The notes below the pieces were generated by a model. The model was not told the DNA's origin. It made no database searches and saw only the letters and a program-made list of their open reading frames with translations. The position numbers and the translations under genes are program-made. From the NCBI GenBank assembly GCA_947168565.1, contig CAMVMM010000011.1:20779-84778 (forward strand): DNA of 64,000 bases, in the 5' to 3' direction. Shown here in pieces: positions 14,843-26,896 of this stretch (its first letter is position 1; every line of letters starts with the position of its first letter). Origin of the DNA: an uncultured Clostridia bacterium (lineage in GTDB: Bacteria > Bacillota > Clostridia > Christensenellales > CAG-138).

Positions 14843-15712
14843 ATGGGCCTTATAAGCGTATTGTGTCCGTCCTGCGGCGCGAGAGCCGAATGGGACGATT
14901 CAAGGGAATTCGGCTTTTGCTCGTACTGCGGCAGCCTGATAATGCAGGATAAGCTGATAGTGGAGCACAGGGGCACCATCTCCGTTGACGGCATCGGCAC
15001 CAAGCAGAACTACCTCGATCATGCCGAGCTGTTTCTTGAGGACGGCGATTTTGAAAGCGCGCTCAAAAATTTTAATGCCGCGCTGAAGCTCGACGCGCAT
15101 TGCTCCAAGGCGTACCTCGGCAGGCTTTTGGCGCTTGAGGGCTTGCGCAGCGCGGAGGAGCTCTGCCGCGCCCCGCAAAGGCCGCTTTCCGCATATCCCG
15201 ATTTTGTGAAGGCGAAGCGCTTCGCCCAGGGGCGGGAGAAGCAGGAGCTGGAGCGGCTGGAAAGGGTCGTTTCCGCCCTGCTCAGGGAGCATGAAAGGAT
15301 GCTTGAGCAAAGGCTGAACGCGGCGGAGAAAAAGCACGCAAAATCGCTTGCCAAGCTCAAGGGCTTCGGAGTTGACCCGCAAAAGCTTTCCTCCAAAAAA
15401 ACGCTGTTCAAGGCGTTTGAATGGGTCGGCATAGTGGAGTTCGGCGTTTTCCTGTTCTTTGCCATCGTGCTTGCGATACAGGGTGAAATAATCGGATTCG
15501 CCGCAATACTCATTGTGCTCGTGCTGCCCTCGTTTCTGCTTGCCTTTTTTATGATGAAGAAGGTGGACGGCGTGGAGCTGCTCAGGCAAAGATACGGAGC
15601 GCTGAAGGCTGTCGAGCGGGATGATATGGAGGAGCTTGAGGCGGCGCGCAGCGAATACGACGAATGGCTCAAGACCCAAGATCGCGGCGAGGAGATCGAG
15701 CTTGAGGAATAA
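14843..15712 (+). CDS. Zinc-ribbon, TPR-like membrane protein
   Basis: GGGAGG lies seven bases before ATG at 14843. The 289-residue protein has a zinc ribbon (C8-x2-C11, C26-x2-C29). Residues about 55-85 form a TPR-like helical pair (Y-L-D-H-A-E-L-F-L, then A-L-K-N-F-N-A-A-L). A charged helical stretch of about 80 residues follows, then two membrane helices near residues 195-215 and 218-240, and an acidic tail. The layout suggests a membrane-tethered scaffold or adaptor. Function is unknown. It is 70 bases after the previous zinc-ribbon gene and ends at a terminator. Confidence 0.72.
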   Translation: MGLISVLCPSCGARAEWDDSREFGFCSYCGSLIMQDKLIVEHRGTISVDGIGTKQNYLDHAELFLEDGDFESALKNFNAALKLDAHCSKAYLGRLLALEGLRSAEELCRAPQRPLSAYPDFVKAKRFAQGREKQELERLERVVSALLREHERMLEQRLNAAEKKHAKSLAKLKGFGVDPQKLSSKKTLFKAFEWVGIVEFGVFLFFAIVLAIQGEIIGFAAILIVLVLPSFLLAFFMMKKVDGVELLRQRYGALKAVERDDMEELEAARSEYDEWLKTQDRGEEIELEE

Positions 15713-15755
15713 GGGAAAAGCGTTTTTATCGAACGGATAAATTACGGCTTTTTGA

Positions 15756-19508
<3,753 letters not shown>

Positions 19509-19537
19509 TTCTGCCATGAATTGAGTTGATAACCCGA

Positions 19538-19572
19538 GCGGCGGCTCCGTGAAAGCGGAGCCGCCGCTTTTG
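19538..19572 (+). terminator. Terminator, left copy of a duplicated hairpin
   Basis: A twelve-pair stem GCGGCGGCTCCG/CGGAGCCGCCGC with loop TGAAAG and TTTT. Its 33 bases at 19541-19573 are identical to 21738-21770. Confidence 0.88.
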
Positions 19573-19644
19573 TGTCAAGAAACACACGACACAATGTAAA
19601 TTATGTCATTTGCATTAACTTTTTGTATTTCTAAGACCTTGCTG

Positions 19645-19673
19645 TTGACACGGAACAGTAATGTATGATATCT
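19645..19673 (+). promoter_or_regulatory. Putative promoter of the AT-rich island
   Basis: Consensus TTGACA (19645-19650) and an ATATCT -10 (19668-19673) at 17 bases, 32 bases before a short gene. The -10 is imperfect; TATGAT at shorter spacing is the alternative. Confidence 0.5.
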
Positions 19674-19705
19674 TTTATACAACTTACAAACAAGGAGGAT
19701 TTCAA

Positions 19706-19840
19706 ATGATTAAAAGGTTGCTATGTGGGACAGTGGCTTTATTTGTAATGCTTAGTATTCCTACAATGATGACGGCAAAGGCTATGAACGCGCAATGTGG
19801 TTTTAACGAGGAGCAGGCTGCATATTGCGCGAATGAGTAG
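19706..19840 (+). CDS. 44-residue secreted Cys-containing peptide
   Basis: A strong AAGGAGGA ribosome site lies eight bases before ATG at 19706, and the frame ends in TAG at 19838-19840. The product has a basic start (MIKR), a hydrophobic core and a likely signal-peptidase site after AKA (residue 26). This leaves an 18-residue acidic mature peptide with Cys at positions 31 and 41, able to form one disulfide. It resembles no family I can name. It is the first gene of the AT-rich island and precedes a secreted caspase-fold protein, so a signal, substrate or inhibitor role is conceivable. Alternatively it is a truncated remnant of a longer secreted protein. Confidence 0.55.
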   Translation: MIKRLLCGTVALFVMLSIPTMMTAKAMNAQCGFNEEQAAYCANE

Positions 19841-19910
19841 CTTGCAATGCTGCAAGGAGACATTGTCGTTTTTAATTATGTATGCAATTAATAATGAAAG
19901 AAGTCTTGTT

Positions 19911-21212
19911 ATGGAAAGAGGAATAACGAAGTTGAAAAGACTGGTATGTTTATTGATGGTAGTAATAACTATTACGATAGCAGTTTACGGAAACGCTGAA
20001 GTATTGCCAACCGCCAATTATATACTTAACATCTATTTGTGTGGCATTGTTGACCCTGATGGAGCGGATAGGACAGGTTGGCAGTACAGGGCGGGATTGG
20101 ACCTTAATACGCTGTCGAATTCTGTAGTTTATAAGCGCACTGCGTTTTCAAAGAATGAATTGGCATCTTACATTAGGAATTCAGATGTTTTTTTGATACA
20201 TACGCATGGAAAACAAGACGGAAAGGGACTGAAATGTATATCTAACACAGGGGCAACAAGCTGGTTAACAACTAGCGATATTAATAGTTGGACTAGTGGT
20301 GCGCTTCAAGATTTAGATGTAGCTTATATTGGTGCCTGTTGCTCGGGCGCTGGTGGCTTGAATTCGGCGAATATTGTTAATTCTCTATATCACAGAGGCA
20401 CACAATGTGCAATAGGATATTTGACTGAAGTAAAAACGGTTTGCAATTATACAATGCTCGAATCTTTTGGTATGGCATTGGGGATGGGTTACCGTATAAG
20501 CGATGCGTTGACATATGCAGATGCAAGAGTACTGGCTGTCAGGGGTCGCACCGGAAATACAAATCTAAGGCTTGTAAGGGGTGATACCTATAAACGGTTT
20601 TTCCACAGTACTCCGCCTACACGAAATGATATGGAAATCAATAGTGATGAATATCGCGTGGTGGATGGTTGTGTCCCGTTTATAAATGAGAATGGTATAT
20701 TTGGTTACTTTGATTTTAATAAGGCTACATCGAATAATCGAAGAATGTCTCCATTATCACGAGATTGGACAGTTGCGGATAAGATTAGTATTGCCAAAAC
20801 TTATGTTAATGACTTTAGCACTGAACCAAGTAAGTATTCATTAGGTGAAAGGGGGAATTTTGCTGACTCTGGACTATATTACTATGTGTTCGATTATTGC
20901 ATCGATAATATTAAAACAGGCGATTATATAACAGTTGTCATCAACGATGATAACGAGCTTGTTTCACTTGCTAAGCCTGCAGAAGGTATGTTTGATGCAT
21001 TCGACATTGATTATCAACAACTTGAAAAGGTACGCTCGAAACTTGATGCTAATATGCGCGAACAGGGGCATACGGATTATGTTATAAACGAAGAACGAAT
21101 CATTCAGTCTAATGGGGTATTCTGTATTGAATTCTGCGTTTCATATAATATCGTGGAAAACGATGGCACTTTGTTCGGAAATGATTCGATTATTTTGGAA
21201 ATCGGAGGTTAA
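19911..21212 (+). CDS. Secreted caspase-fold (clan CD) cysteine peptidase-like protein
   Basis: The start MERGITK at 19911 gives a signal peptide (cleavage near GNA-E, residue 29), although the ribosome site is weak. The 433-residue product contains hydrophobic strand plus HTHG (H97/H99) and a second strand plus GACCSG (C143/C144). This is the His-Gly and Ala-Cys catalytic arrangement of clan CD peptidases (caspases, gingipains, clostripain). A block resembling the second half of the fold follows (GYLTEVKTV, then Ser/Gly-rich helices). Residues about 235-433 form a separate mixed alpha/beta domain of unknown type. GC content is much lower than in flanking genes. The four-base gap to the following lipoprotein implies an operon. 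Assignment to clan CD is by motif only; CHAT-type relatives cannot be excluded. Confidence 0.6.
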   Translation: MERGITKLKRLVCLLMVVITITIAVYGNAEVLPTANYILNIYLCGIVDPDGADRTGWQYRAGLDLNTLSNSVVYKRTAFSKNELASYIRNSDVFLIHTHGKQDGKGLKCISNTGATSWLTTSDINSWTSGALQDLDVAYIGACCSGAGGLNSANIVNSLYHRGTQCAIGYLTEVKTVCNYTMLESFGMALGMGYRISDALTYADARVLAVRGRTGNTNLRLVRGDTYKRFFHSTPPTRNDMEINSDEYRVVDGCVPFINENGIFGYFDFNKATSNNRRMSPLSRDWTVADKISIAKTYVNDFSTEPSKYSLGERGNFADSGLYYYVFDYCIDNIKTGDYITVVINDDNELVSLAKPAEGMFDAFDIDYQQLEKVRSKLDANMREQGHTDYVINEERIIQSNGVFCIEFCVSYNIVENDGTLFGNDSIILEIGG

Positions 21213-21216
21213 AAGC

Positions 21217-21702
21217 ATGAACTGTAGATCGATCGGAATAAGCAAAGCGATAGTTCTTTTGTTGATCGCCGCGCTTGCATTGTTGGGTGCGGGCTGTAAA
21301 CAAAGAGCTGATTCTTCAAGCAGCAATCCGATAAATGGATTAAGGGCGGATAATGTGAAAACGATACGCGCCTATAGGTTGAGTGAAAACGGCGAATACA
21401 CATTTGAAGGGGATGCTTTTACGCCTGTAAGCGGCATAGAGTGCGTGTTTGAAACAAGCGACGCGTCAAAAGTAAACGAGCTGCTTGAAACGTTCAATGT
21501 TTGGAGCGCGAATGAAAATTTGCGTGATGCCATTGATTCCGCCGGAAAGCTTTTCATCTGCTTCGATGATAAGATAAGCATCGAATATATCGGAAATGTT
21601 GAATTGGAAAATGCCAAGCATTACGGACGTGTTCATATGAATGGCGAGGTGATAAGCTGCGAGCTGCCTGAGGCTTTCGGCAGATTTATCGCAGAGCTGT
21701 GA
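21217..21702 (+). CDS. Small lipoprotein downstream of the caspase-fold gene
   Basis: GGAGG lies eight bases before ATG, which falls four bases after the previous stop. The 161-residue product has a lipoprotein signal peptide ending in LGAGC, giving lipid attachment at Cys 27. The mature part is an alpha/beta domain of about 110 residues with no recognised family. Its position in the same operon and on the outer membrane face suggests a partner or regulator of the secreted peptidase-like protein. It ends at the duplicated terminator. GC content rises toward the genome average in its second half. Confidence 0.7.
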   Translation: MNCRSIGISKAIVLLLIAALALLGAGCKQRADSSSSNPINGLRADNVKTIRAYRLSENGEYTFEGDAFTPVSGIECVFETSDASKVNELLETFNVWSANENLRDAIDSAGKLFICFDDKISIEYIGNVELENAKHYGRVHMNGEVISCELPEAFGRFIAEL

Positions 21703-21734
21703 TTGTTTGCTTGAAGCGTTACAAATAGGTAATC

Positions 21735-21770
21735 CGGGCGGCTCCGTGAAAGCGGAGCCGCCGCTTTTGT
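21735..21770 (+). terminator. Terminator, right copy of the duplicated hairpin
   Basis: GGCGGCTCCG/CGGAGCCGCC hairpin with TTTTG tail. Bases 21738-21770 are identical to 19541-19573, so the AT-rich island sits between two identical 33-base hairpins. Confidence 0.85.
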
Positions 21771-21819
21771 AAAAGCGAAAGCCTTCGTCTTACTATGCTG
21801 TTTCAAGGCTGAAGCGCGC

Positions 21820-21848
21820 TTGCATTTGTGCGCCGAAAGTGCTAAAAT
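21820..21848 (+). promoter_or_regulatory. Promoter of the wall-anchored surface protein
   Basis: TTGCAT (21820-21825), 17-base spacer, TAAAAT (21843-21848), 47 bases before the start codon. Confidence 0.72.
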
Positions 21849-21895
21849 AAACGAGTAAATGAAACCACATGATGGTTTCTGACAGGAGGAAAACC

Positions 21896-23497
21896 ATGTT
21901 CAAAAGAATCATCGGCATTATGACAGCGGCTGTGCTTATGCTGGCCGCGATCCCGTCTGCGGCATTTGCAAAGACCGATGCTGTCAGGGGCGAGGGCATC
22001 CTTTGGGATTTTGAAACCGATCCCATGATGCATGATTTCACCGACTACGGCTTTTTGCCTGTTGATAACGACGGCGACGGCAATGGCTGGGAATGGTCGA
22101 ACGGCGGCGAATTCAGCCACTATGAGGGCAATGGCTACATATACAGCCTTTCAAGCCTGAACGGCGCCGCGCTCACACCCGATAACTTGCTTTTCGTTCC
22201 GGCGTTCACGGGCACAAGCTTCAGCTTTTACGCAAACCAGGCTTTTGAGGGTCACAGCGACGTGCTTGCGGTTTGGCTGACTTACGATGGCGAGAACTAT
22301 GACGAGGTATTCCGCGAAACGCTCTCGAGCACAGAGCCTGCCTGCTACACCATCGAGCTCGATTCCGAGGCGCCCTATGCTTCGCTCATCTTCCGCCACT
22401 ATCAGTGCAGCGGCGAAGGCGGCGTGGTTGTTGATTACGTTTCCGTTCCGGACGGCGCTCCCTACACCGTCCCGGATGATCCGCATTATCCGGAGGTTCC
22501 GGACGGCATGATCCCGATCGACGGCGCAGAGGCCTTTGGCTTGATTGTTCCGGAGTTCGGTGCGCTTTCCACCGCCGATATCACCGTTCCCGAGGGCGCG
22601 CCCTATCACGTTTATGACGCATATTGGATGGAAAGCAATCAGCAGGAAGGCTGGGCAAGCCAGATGGCGCCGGATGACGTTTTCAACTGTGATGAAGGCG
22701 GTGATTACTATCTTTGCATCGAGCTCGAGCCCGATGAAGGTTACTGGTTCGATCTCAGCGGCGGCGTAACGCTTGACGGAAGCTCGGAGGTGATCGAGTC
22801 ATCCTACATCGATCTCGAAAGCGGCATTCTCAGCATTCAAAGCATCGTCTATTCCGTCGAAAGTCCGGAGCTTGAGCTGATCGACGCGGTGAATATTGAC
22901 GGCTTTGAGCCTCCCGTTGTCGGAGCGACGGCGGCGGATTGCTCAAGCGTTACCGTTCCCGAAGGAGCGAACTACGAGATCATCAACCTTTACTGGTGCA
23001 ATACCGACGGATACGACGCGCTTCTCCCCGATCAGACCTTTGAAGAAGGCGCATTCTACACCCTGATCATCAAGCTCAGGCCGCTTGCCGGCTATGGCTT
23101 CTCGCAGGATACGGTGCTGACGATAAACGCAGGAGCGGTCGAGACCTCCGAGGGCGACACCTTCATATTGAATTCGCAGGTTGCCTATATCGCCTCGATT
23201 GAGGCTCAGCCGACGGCCGAACCGGTTGAGCCCACCGAAGCGCCCGCCGACCCCACGGCGGCTCCAGCCGATCCCACTTCGGAGCCGGTTGAGCCCACCG
23301 AGGCTCCCGCCGACCCCACGGCGGTTCCCGCAGACCCCACTTCGGAGCCGGTTGAGCCCACCGAGGCTCCCGCCGATCCCACTCCGGCGCCCGTTCCGGT
23401 TCCCCCCACCGGAACGATCAGCCTTGCAGTTCTCGGCATAGCGGCGGCGGCAGCAGGCGCAGGCGCAGTATCCTTCCGCAGGAAGAAAGACCGCTGA
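21896..23497 (+). CDS. Surface protein with choice-of-anchor-J-like domain, repeats and LPXTG-like anchor
   Basis: CAGGAGGA precedes ATG at 21896. The 533-residue product has a signal peptide (about 25 residues). A jelly-roll domain (residues about 30-195) carries WDFETDP and DNDGDGNGWEW, typical of choice-of-anchor J/cleaved adhesin domains. Two related beta domains follow (about 205-320 and 325-435; both contain ITVPEGA/VTVPEGA then Y-x-I-x-L-x-P-x-x-GY). A Pro/Thr/Glu-rich stalk is built from tandem repeats PTSEPVEPTEAPADP. The C-terminus has PPTG, a membrane helix and RRKK, which fits a sortase signal variant. The protein is probably wall-anchored and exposed. The stalk is repetitive at DNA level (23206-23390) and may vary in length between strains. 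Confidence 0.85.
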   Translation: MFKRIIGIMTAAVLMLAAIPSAAFAKTDAVRGEGILWDFETDPMMHDFTDYGFLPVDNDGDGNGWEWSNGGEFSHYEGNGYIYSLSSLNGAALTPDNLLFVPAFTGTSFSFYANQAFEGHSDVLAVWLTYDGENYDEVFRETLSSTEPACYTIELDSEAPYASLIFRHYQCSGEGGVVVDYVSVPDGAPYTVPDDPHYPEVPDGMIPIDGAEAFGLIVPEFGALSTADITVPEGAPYHVYDAYWMESNQQEGWASQMAPDDVFNCDEGGDYYLCIELEPDEGYWFDLSGGVTLDGSSEVIESSYIDLESGILSIQSIVYSVESPELELIDAVNIDGFEPPVVGATAADCSSVTVPEGANYEIINLYWCNTDGYDALLPDQTFEEGAFYTLIIKLRPLAGYGFSQDTVLTINAGAVETSEGDTFILNSQVAYIASIEAQPTAEPVEPTEAPADPTAAPADPTSEPVEPTEAPADPTAVPADPTSEPVEPTEAPADPTPAPVPVPPTGTISLAVLGIAAAAAGAGAVSFRRKKDR

Positions 23498-23566
23498 TGC
23501 GGAAAGGCTGTTGCTCCGCAAAAAAACCAACCTTTCATTGGGGCGGCAACAGCGGAATAAAGCAGT

Positions 23567-23609
23567 AAGGCTTCGGCCCCGAAACTGATCTCGGAGCCGA
23601 AGCCTTTTA
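23567..23609 (+). terminator. Terminator of the surface protein gene
   Basis: GGCTTCGGC(C)CCG pairs with CGG(A)GCCGAAGCC around a ten-base loop, followed by TTTT. Confidence 0.75.
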
Positions 23610-23685
23610 ATACGCACTTTTCCCTTTTCCCGCCCGAAATCCGAGCGGAAACGGAAGGAGGAAGCTTTTCCTTTTGACCCGTCTT

Positions 23686-23777
23686 ATACCGTCCTGTACC
23701 CTAAACCCCGGTACGGACGGCATCTTTTTCGCTGAAGCTGCTCGCCCGTTCTCGATGATTCGGATGCAGGATAGTTT
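23686..23777. mobile_element. MITE-like element, copy 2, internally deleted
   Basis: About 92 bases. The ends are imperfect inverted repeats related to those of copy 1 (right end GGATGCAGGATAGT; left end diverged). The interior keeps CGGACGGCATCTTTTTCGC and CTGCTCGCCCG but lacks about 70 bases of copy 1. Confidence 0.65.
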
Positions 23778-23795
23778 TATTGCCATGAAAGGCGC

Positions 23796-23978
23796 TTACT
23801 TCATCTGATAGCTTCCGCAAAGGCTCTCGTCCTCTGCACTGCCGGGGCGGCTGTGCTCATGCTTCGTGCAGGGCCTGACCTCGATGCGTGAAAGCTCGCA
23901 GTAATTGCCCTGATCGTTGTGGCGGCAGCTCTTCACGGTGCAGCCGATGGTTTGACATCCGATCTTTTCGTTGCTCAT
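23796..23978 (-). CDS. DUF1540 domain protein
   Basis: A 60-residue protein with AGGAG seven bases before its start. Cysteines are spaced as in DUF1540: IGCTVKSC, then a Cys after NY, the C of VRPC, and a final C in SLCGSY. DUF1540 proteins are small, probably zinc- or iron-binding, and common in Clostridia; their function is unknown. It stands alone on the minus strand, convergent with the surface protein unit and divergent from ddl. Confidence 0.8.
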   Translation of the reverse strand: MSNEKIGCQTIGCTVKSCRHNDQGNYCELSRIEVRPCTKHEHSRPGSAEDESLCGSYQMK

Positions 23979-24191
23979 TGTGATCTCTCCTTTTCATTTT
24001 CGGGTTTTGCGTGGGAAAGCGCGTTGCCTGCCCACGATTATAAGCTTTCCCGCCCGGCGGCGGCTTTATTCGCGGGAAGCGTTTTTTCGGCAAAGGAGGG
24101 GTTAGTTTACCAAAACCTTGCACTATTCGCGCCAAACGCTGAGCGCGCCGGAGCTTTGAGCGGTATAAACAATTAAATATTCTTTTTATTG

Positions 24192-24219
24192 TTGCAAAAG
24201 GCATTATTTGTGCTATAAT
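24192..24219 (+). promoter_or_regulatory. Promoter of ddl-murF
   Basis: TTGCAA (24192-24197), 16-base spacer, TATAAT (24214-24219), about 120 bases before ddl. The 360-base gap from 23979 to 24339 holds no other recognisable feature. Confidence 0.65.
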
Positions 24220-24339
24220 TTATAATGATTTTTTGTGCGCCGGCGTTTGACGTGTAAACTGCGCCGAAATCGCGGAATAAAATAAAAAACGGGCGAAAAG
24301 GGCTTGCTTTTTGCGCCGAATAAAAATCGAGAGGTCAAA

Positions 24340-25383
24340 ATGAAGATTGTTGTTATCTGCGGCGGCAGATCGAATGAGAGGGACGTTTCGCTTTCCACCG
24401 GCAGCATGGTCGCCGGTGCGCTGCGCAAGATGGGGCATGACGTGGTGCTGGCGGATGCGTGCGTTGGCGTGGAGCTTCCCTGCCCGCCCGCCGAGGCGTT
24501 TTATAGAAATTTGCCGATACCGGCGCATAAAATAACCGACACCGCGCCGGACGTGACCCCGTTTTTTGAGCGGCGCGAGGGCTTTTTCGGCAAAAACGTG
24601 CTTGAGCTATGCCGCGAGGCGGACATTGTTTTCAACGCGCTGCACGGCGATGAGGGCGAAAACGGCAAGCTTCAGGCCGCCTTCGATATGATGAATATCC
24701 GCTACACAGGCGCGGGCGCGCAGGGCAGCGTGCTTGCCATGAACAAGAGCCTTTCCAAGCTGGTGTTTCACGAGCATGATATTCCCACGCCGGAGGAGGC
24801 GATACTGCACGGCGAAAGCGCGGACGAGGCGCTGAAAAAATGCGAGTGGCTCGGCTTTCCGTGCGTTGTGAAGCCCGCGAGCCTCGGCTCGAGCGTCGGC
24901 GTTTCCATCGCATACGACGAAAAGGATTTCCGCGCGGCGATAGAGGCCGCCTCGGAATATGAGGACACCATCATAGTTGAAAGATATATAAGGGGCAGGG
25001 AGTTTTCCGTCGGCATAGTTGGCGACAGGGTGCTTCCCGCAATAGAGATCATTCCCAAAGAGGGCTTTTACGATTACAAAAATAAGTATCAGCCAGGCGC
25101 GACGATGGAGATCTGCCCGGCGGACATCACTCCGCAGCTCAAAAAGGAGCTGGAGCGCTGCACCCGCACCGTGTTCAAGGCGCTTGGGCTCGGCGCGTAT
25201 GCGAGGGTGGATTTTATGGTGGATGACAACGGCGTTTACTGCCTGGAGGCGAACACCACGCCCGGCATGACCCCCACCAGCCTGCTTCCGCAGGAGGCGG
25301 CGGCGGCGGGAATGGATTTTCCCGCGCTGCTGGAAACGATAATCGCGGAGAGCATGAAGCTTGAGCGCAAGCAAAACGGGTAA
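24340..25383 (+). CDS. ddl: D-alanine--D-alanine ligase
   Basis: The start at 24340 follows GAGAGG and gives the usual family N-terminus (IVVICGGRSNERDVSL). The 347-residue ATP-grasp enzyme joins two D-alanines for peptidoglycan. Visible motifs: HGDEGENGKLQ with YTGAG, VKPASLGSSVGVS (ATP-grasp), EFSVGI, and the metal-binding DFMVDDNGVYCLEANTTPG. Its partner MurF follows 52 bases downstream in the same operon and uses its product, so two successive steps of wall-precursor synthesis are co-expressed. Confidence 0.95.
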   Translation: MKIVVICGGRSNERDVSLSTGSMVAGALRKMGHDVVLADACVGVELPCPPAEAFYRNLPIPAHKITDTAPDVTPFFERREGFFGKNVLELCREADIVFNALHGDEGENGKLQAAFDMMNIRYTGAGAQGSVLAMNKSLSKLVFHEHDIPTPEEAILHGESADEALKKCEWLGFPCVVKPASLGSSVGVSIAYDEKDFRAAIEAASEYEDTIIVERYIRGREFSVGIVGDRVLPAIEIIPKEGFYDYKNKYQPGATMEICPADITPQLKKELERCTRTVFKALGLGAYARVDFMVDDNGVYCLEANTTPGMTPTSLLPQEAAAAGMDFPALLETIIAESMKLERKQNG

Positions 25384-25435
25384 AACTACCGATCGCGGAT
25401 AACGAATCACGGACAACACACAAAAGGGGTGCAAT

Positions 25436-26788
25436 ATGATAGAGCTCACTTTGAAGGAAGCCGCGAAGGCGGCGGGCGGAAGGCTTGTGAACTGCGGGAG
25501 CATGGACGCAGAAACCGCGCTCATTTCTTCCATAACTCTGGACAGCCGCCGGGTCGAACAGGGCTCCCTTTTCGTTGCGATCAAGGGCGAAAGGGTGGAT
25601 GGGCACAGCTATATCCAAATGGCGATGGAGAAGGGCGCGCTCTGCGCAATAAGCGAAAATGAAGTTGAGGATCCGCATATCCGCGTTAAAAGCAGCCTGG
25701 AGGCGATGCAGGGCATAGCCGCCTATATCCGCCAAAAAAGCGGCATACCGGTGATCGCGGTCGTGGGCAGCGTTGGCAAAACCACCACCCGCCGGATGAT
25801 CTCCTGCGTGCTTGAGCAAAAATTTGAGCACGTGCTCAGCACCGAGGGCAATTTTAACAACGAATTCGGCCTGCCGCAGATGCTTTTCCGGCTTGAAGGC
25901 TTCCACGAGATAGCCGTGCTGGAGCTTGGCATAAGCAGCTTCGGCGAAATGGAGCGGCTTGGGAGGATCGCCCGCCCGAATTACGCCGTGTATACCAATA
26001 TAGGCAATATGCACCTTGAAAATCTGGGCGATAGGGATGGCGTTTTAAAGGCTAAGACCGAGCTTGTGCCATATATCGCGGAGGGCGGAAAGCTGTTTTT
26101 AAACGGCGCGGACGATAAGCTCAGAAGCTACGCTCCGCCCATCCCCGCCGTGTATTTCGGCGTTGAGGAATGCTACTCCGTTCATGCGGAGGGCGTTGAG
26201 CAGTTCGGGCTGGAGCGCACCGATTTCACCCTCGTTTACCGCGAAAAAACCGTGCCCGTGTCGCTTCCCGCCGTGGGCAATCACATGGTGCTGGACGCGG
26301 TCGCGGCGGCAACGGTGGCGGCCGAGCTTGGGCTTTCCGCCGAGCAGGTCAAATCGGGGCTTGAAAATTATTCCCCCGTCGGCCATCGGGGCAGGGTGGA
26401 GAAGCTTGCGATGCTGACCCTTGTGGACGATTGCTATAATGCCGGCCCGGATTCCATGCGTGCCTCCATCTCCGCGCTCAAGGGAGCGCGCCGCATCGCG
26501 CTGCTTGGCGATATGCTGGAGCTTGGCGAAAATGAGGAGGCGCTGCATAAAAGCCTTGGCGAGTTCTGCGCCGAAAATCTGGACGCGCTTTTCACCGTGG
26601 GCAGGCTGGGCGAAAAAATTGCCGAGGGCGCAAGGGAAAAGGGCATGAAGGAGGTTTACAGCACCTCCGTGGAAAACGCCGCCGATGAGCTGAAAAATTA
26701 CGTTAAAGCGGGCGACGTGCTGCTCGTTAAGGCGTCAAGGGGAATGCACCTTGAGGACGTTGTGGAAAGAATAATGACGTGGAGATGA
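25436..26788 (+). CDS. murF: UDP-MurNAc-tripeptide--D-alanyl-D-alanine ligase
   Basis: An AAGGGGT ribosome site precedes ATG at 25436. The 450-residue enzyme has the three Mur ligase domains. The N-terminal part holds SRRVEQGSLFVAIKGER. The central P-loop is GSVGKTTT, with Val replacing the common Asn/Ser. NFNNEFGLP, LELGISSFGEM and NIGNMHLE are MurF signatures. The C-terminal part has DDCYNAGPDSMRASI, GDMLELG and VLVKASRGMHLE. It adds the D-Ala-D-Ala made by ddl to the UDP-MurNAc-tripeptide in the cytoplasm. Confidence 0.95.
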   Translation: MIELTLKEAAKAAGGRLVNCGSMDAETALISSITLDSRRVEQGSLFVAIKGERVDGHSYIQMAMEKGALCAISENEVEDPHIRVKSSLEAMQGIAAYIRQKSGIPVIAVVGSVGKTTTRRMISCVLEQKFEHVLSTEGNFNNEFGLPQMLFRLEGFHEIAVLELGISSFGEMERLGRIARPNYAVYTNIGNMHLENLGDRDGVLKAKTELVPYIAEGGKLFLNGADDKLRSYAPPIPAVYFGVEECYSVHAEGVEQFGLERTDFTLVYREKTVPVSLPAVGNHMVLDAVAAATVAAELGLSAEQVKSGLENYSPVGHRGRVEKLAMLTLVDDCYNAGPDSMRASISALKGARRIALLGDMLELGENEEALHKSLGEFCAENLDALFTVGRLGEKIAEGAREKGMKEVYSTSVENAADELKNYVKAGDVLLVKASRGMHLEDVVERIMTWR

Positions 26789-26849
26789 AGGGTGGCATGG
26801 CAGCGCCGTCCTTTTGATAACGGTGCCGATCCCGAAACAGAACAACACG

Positions 26850-26875
26850 AAAAAAGGCGGGGCTCCGCCTTTTTG
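26850..26875. terminator. Bidirectional terminator between murF and degV
   Basis: AAAAAGGCGG/CCGCCTTTTT stem with a four-base loop, placed between convergent genes and symmetrical enough to work on both strands. Confidence 0.8.
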
Positions 26876-26896
26876 AATACCGTTTTTTGCAGTTTT

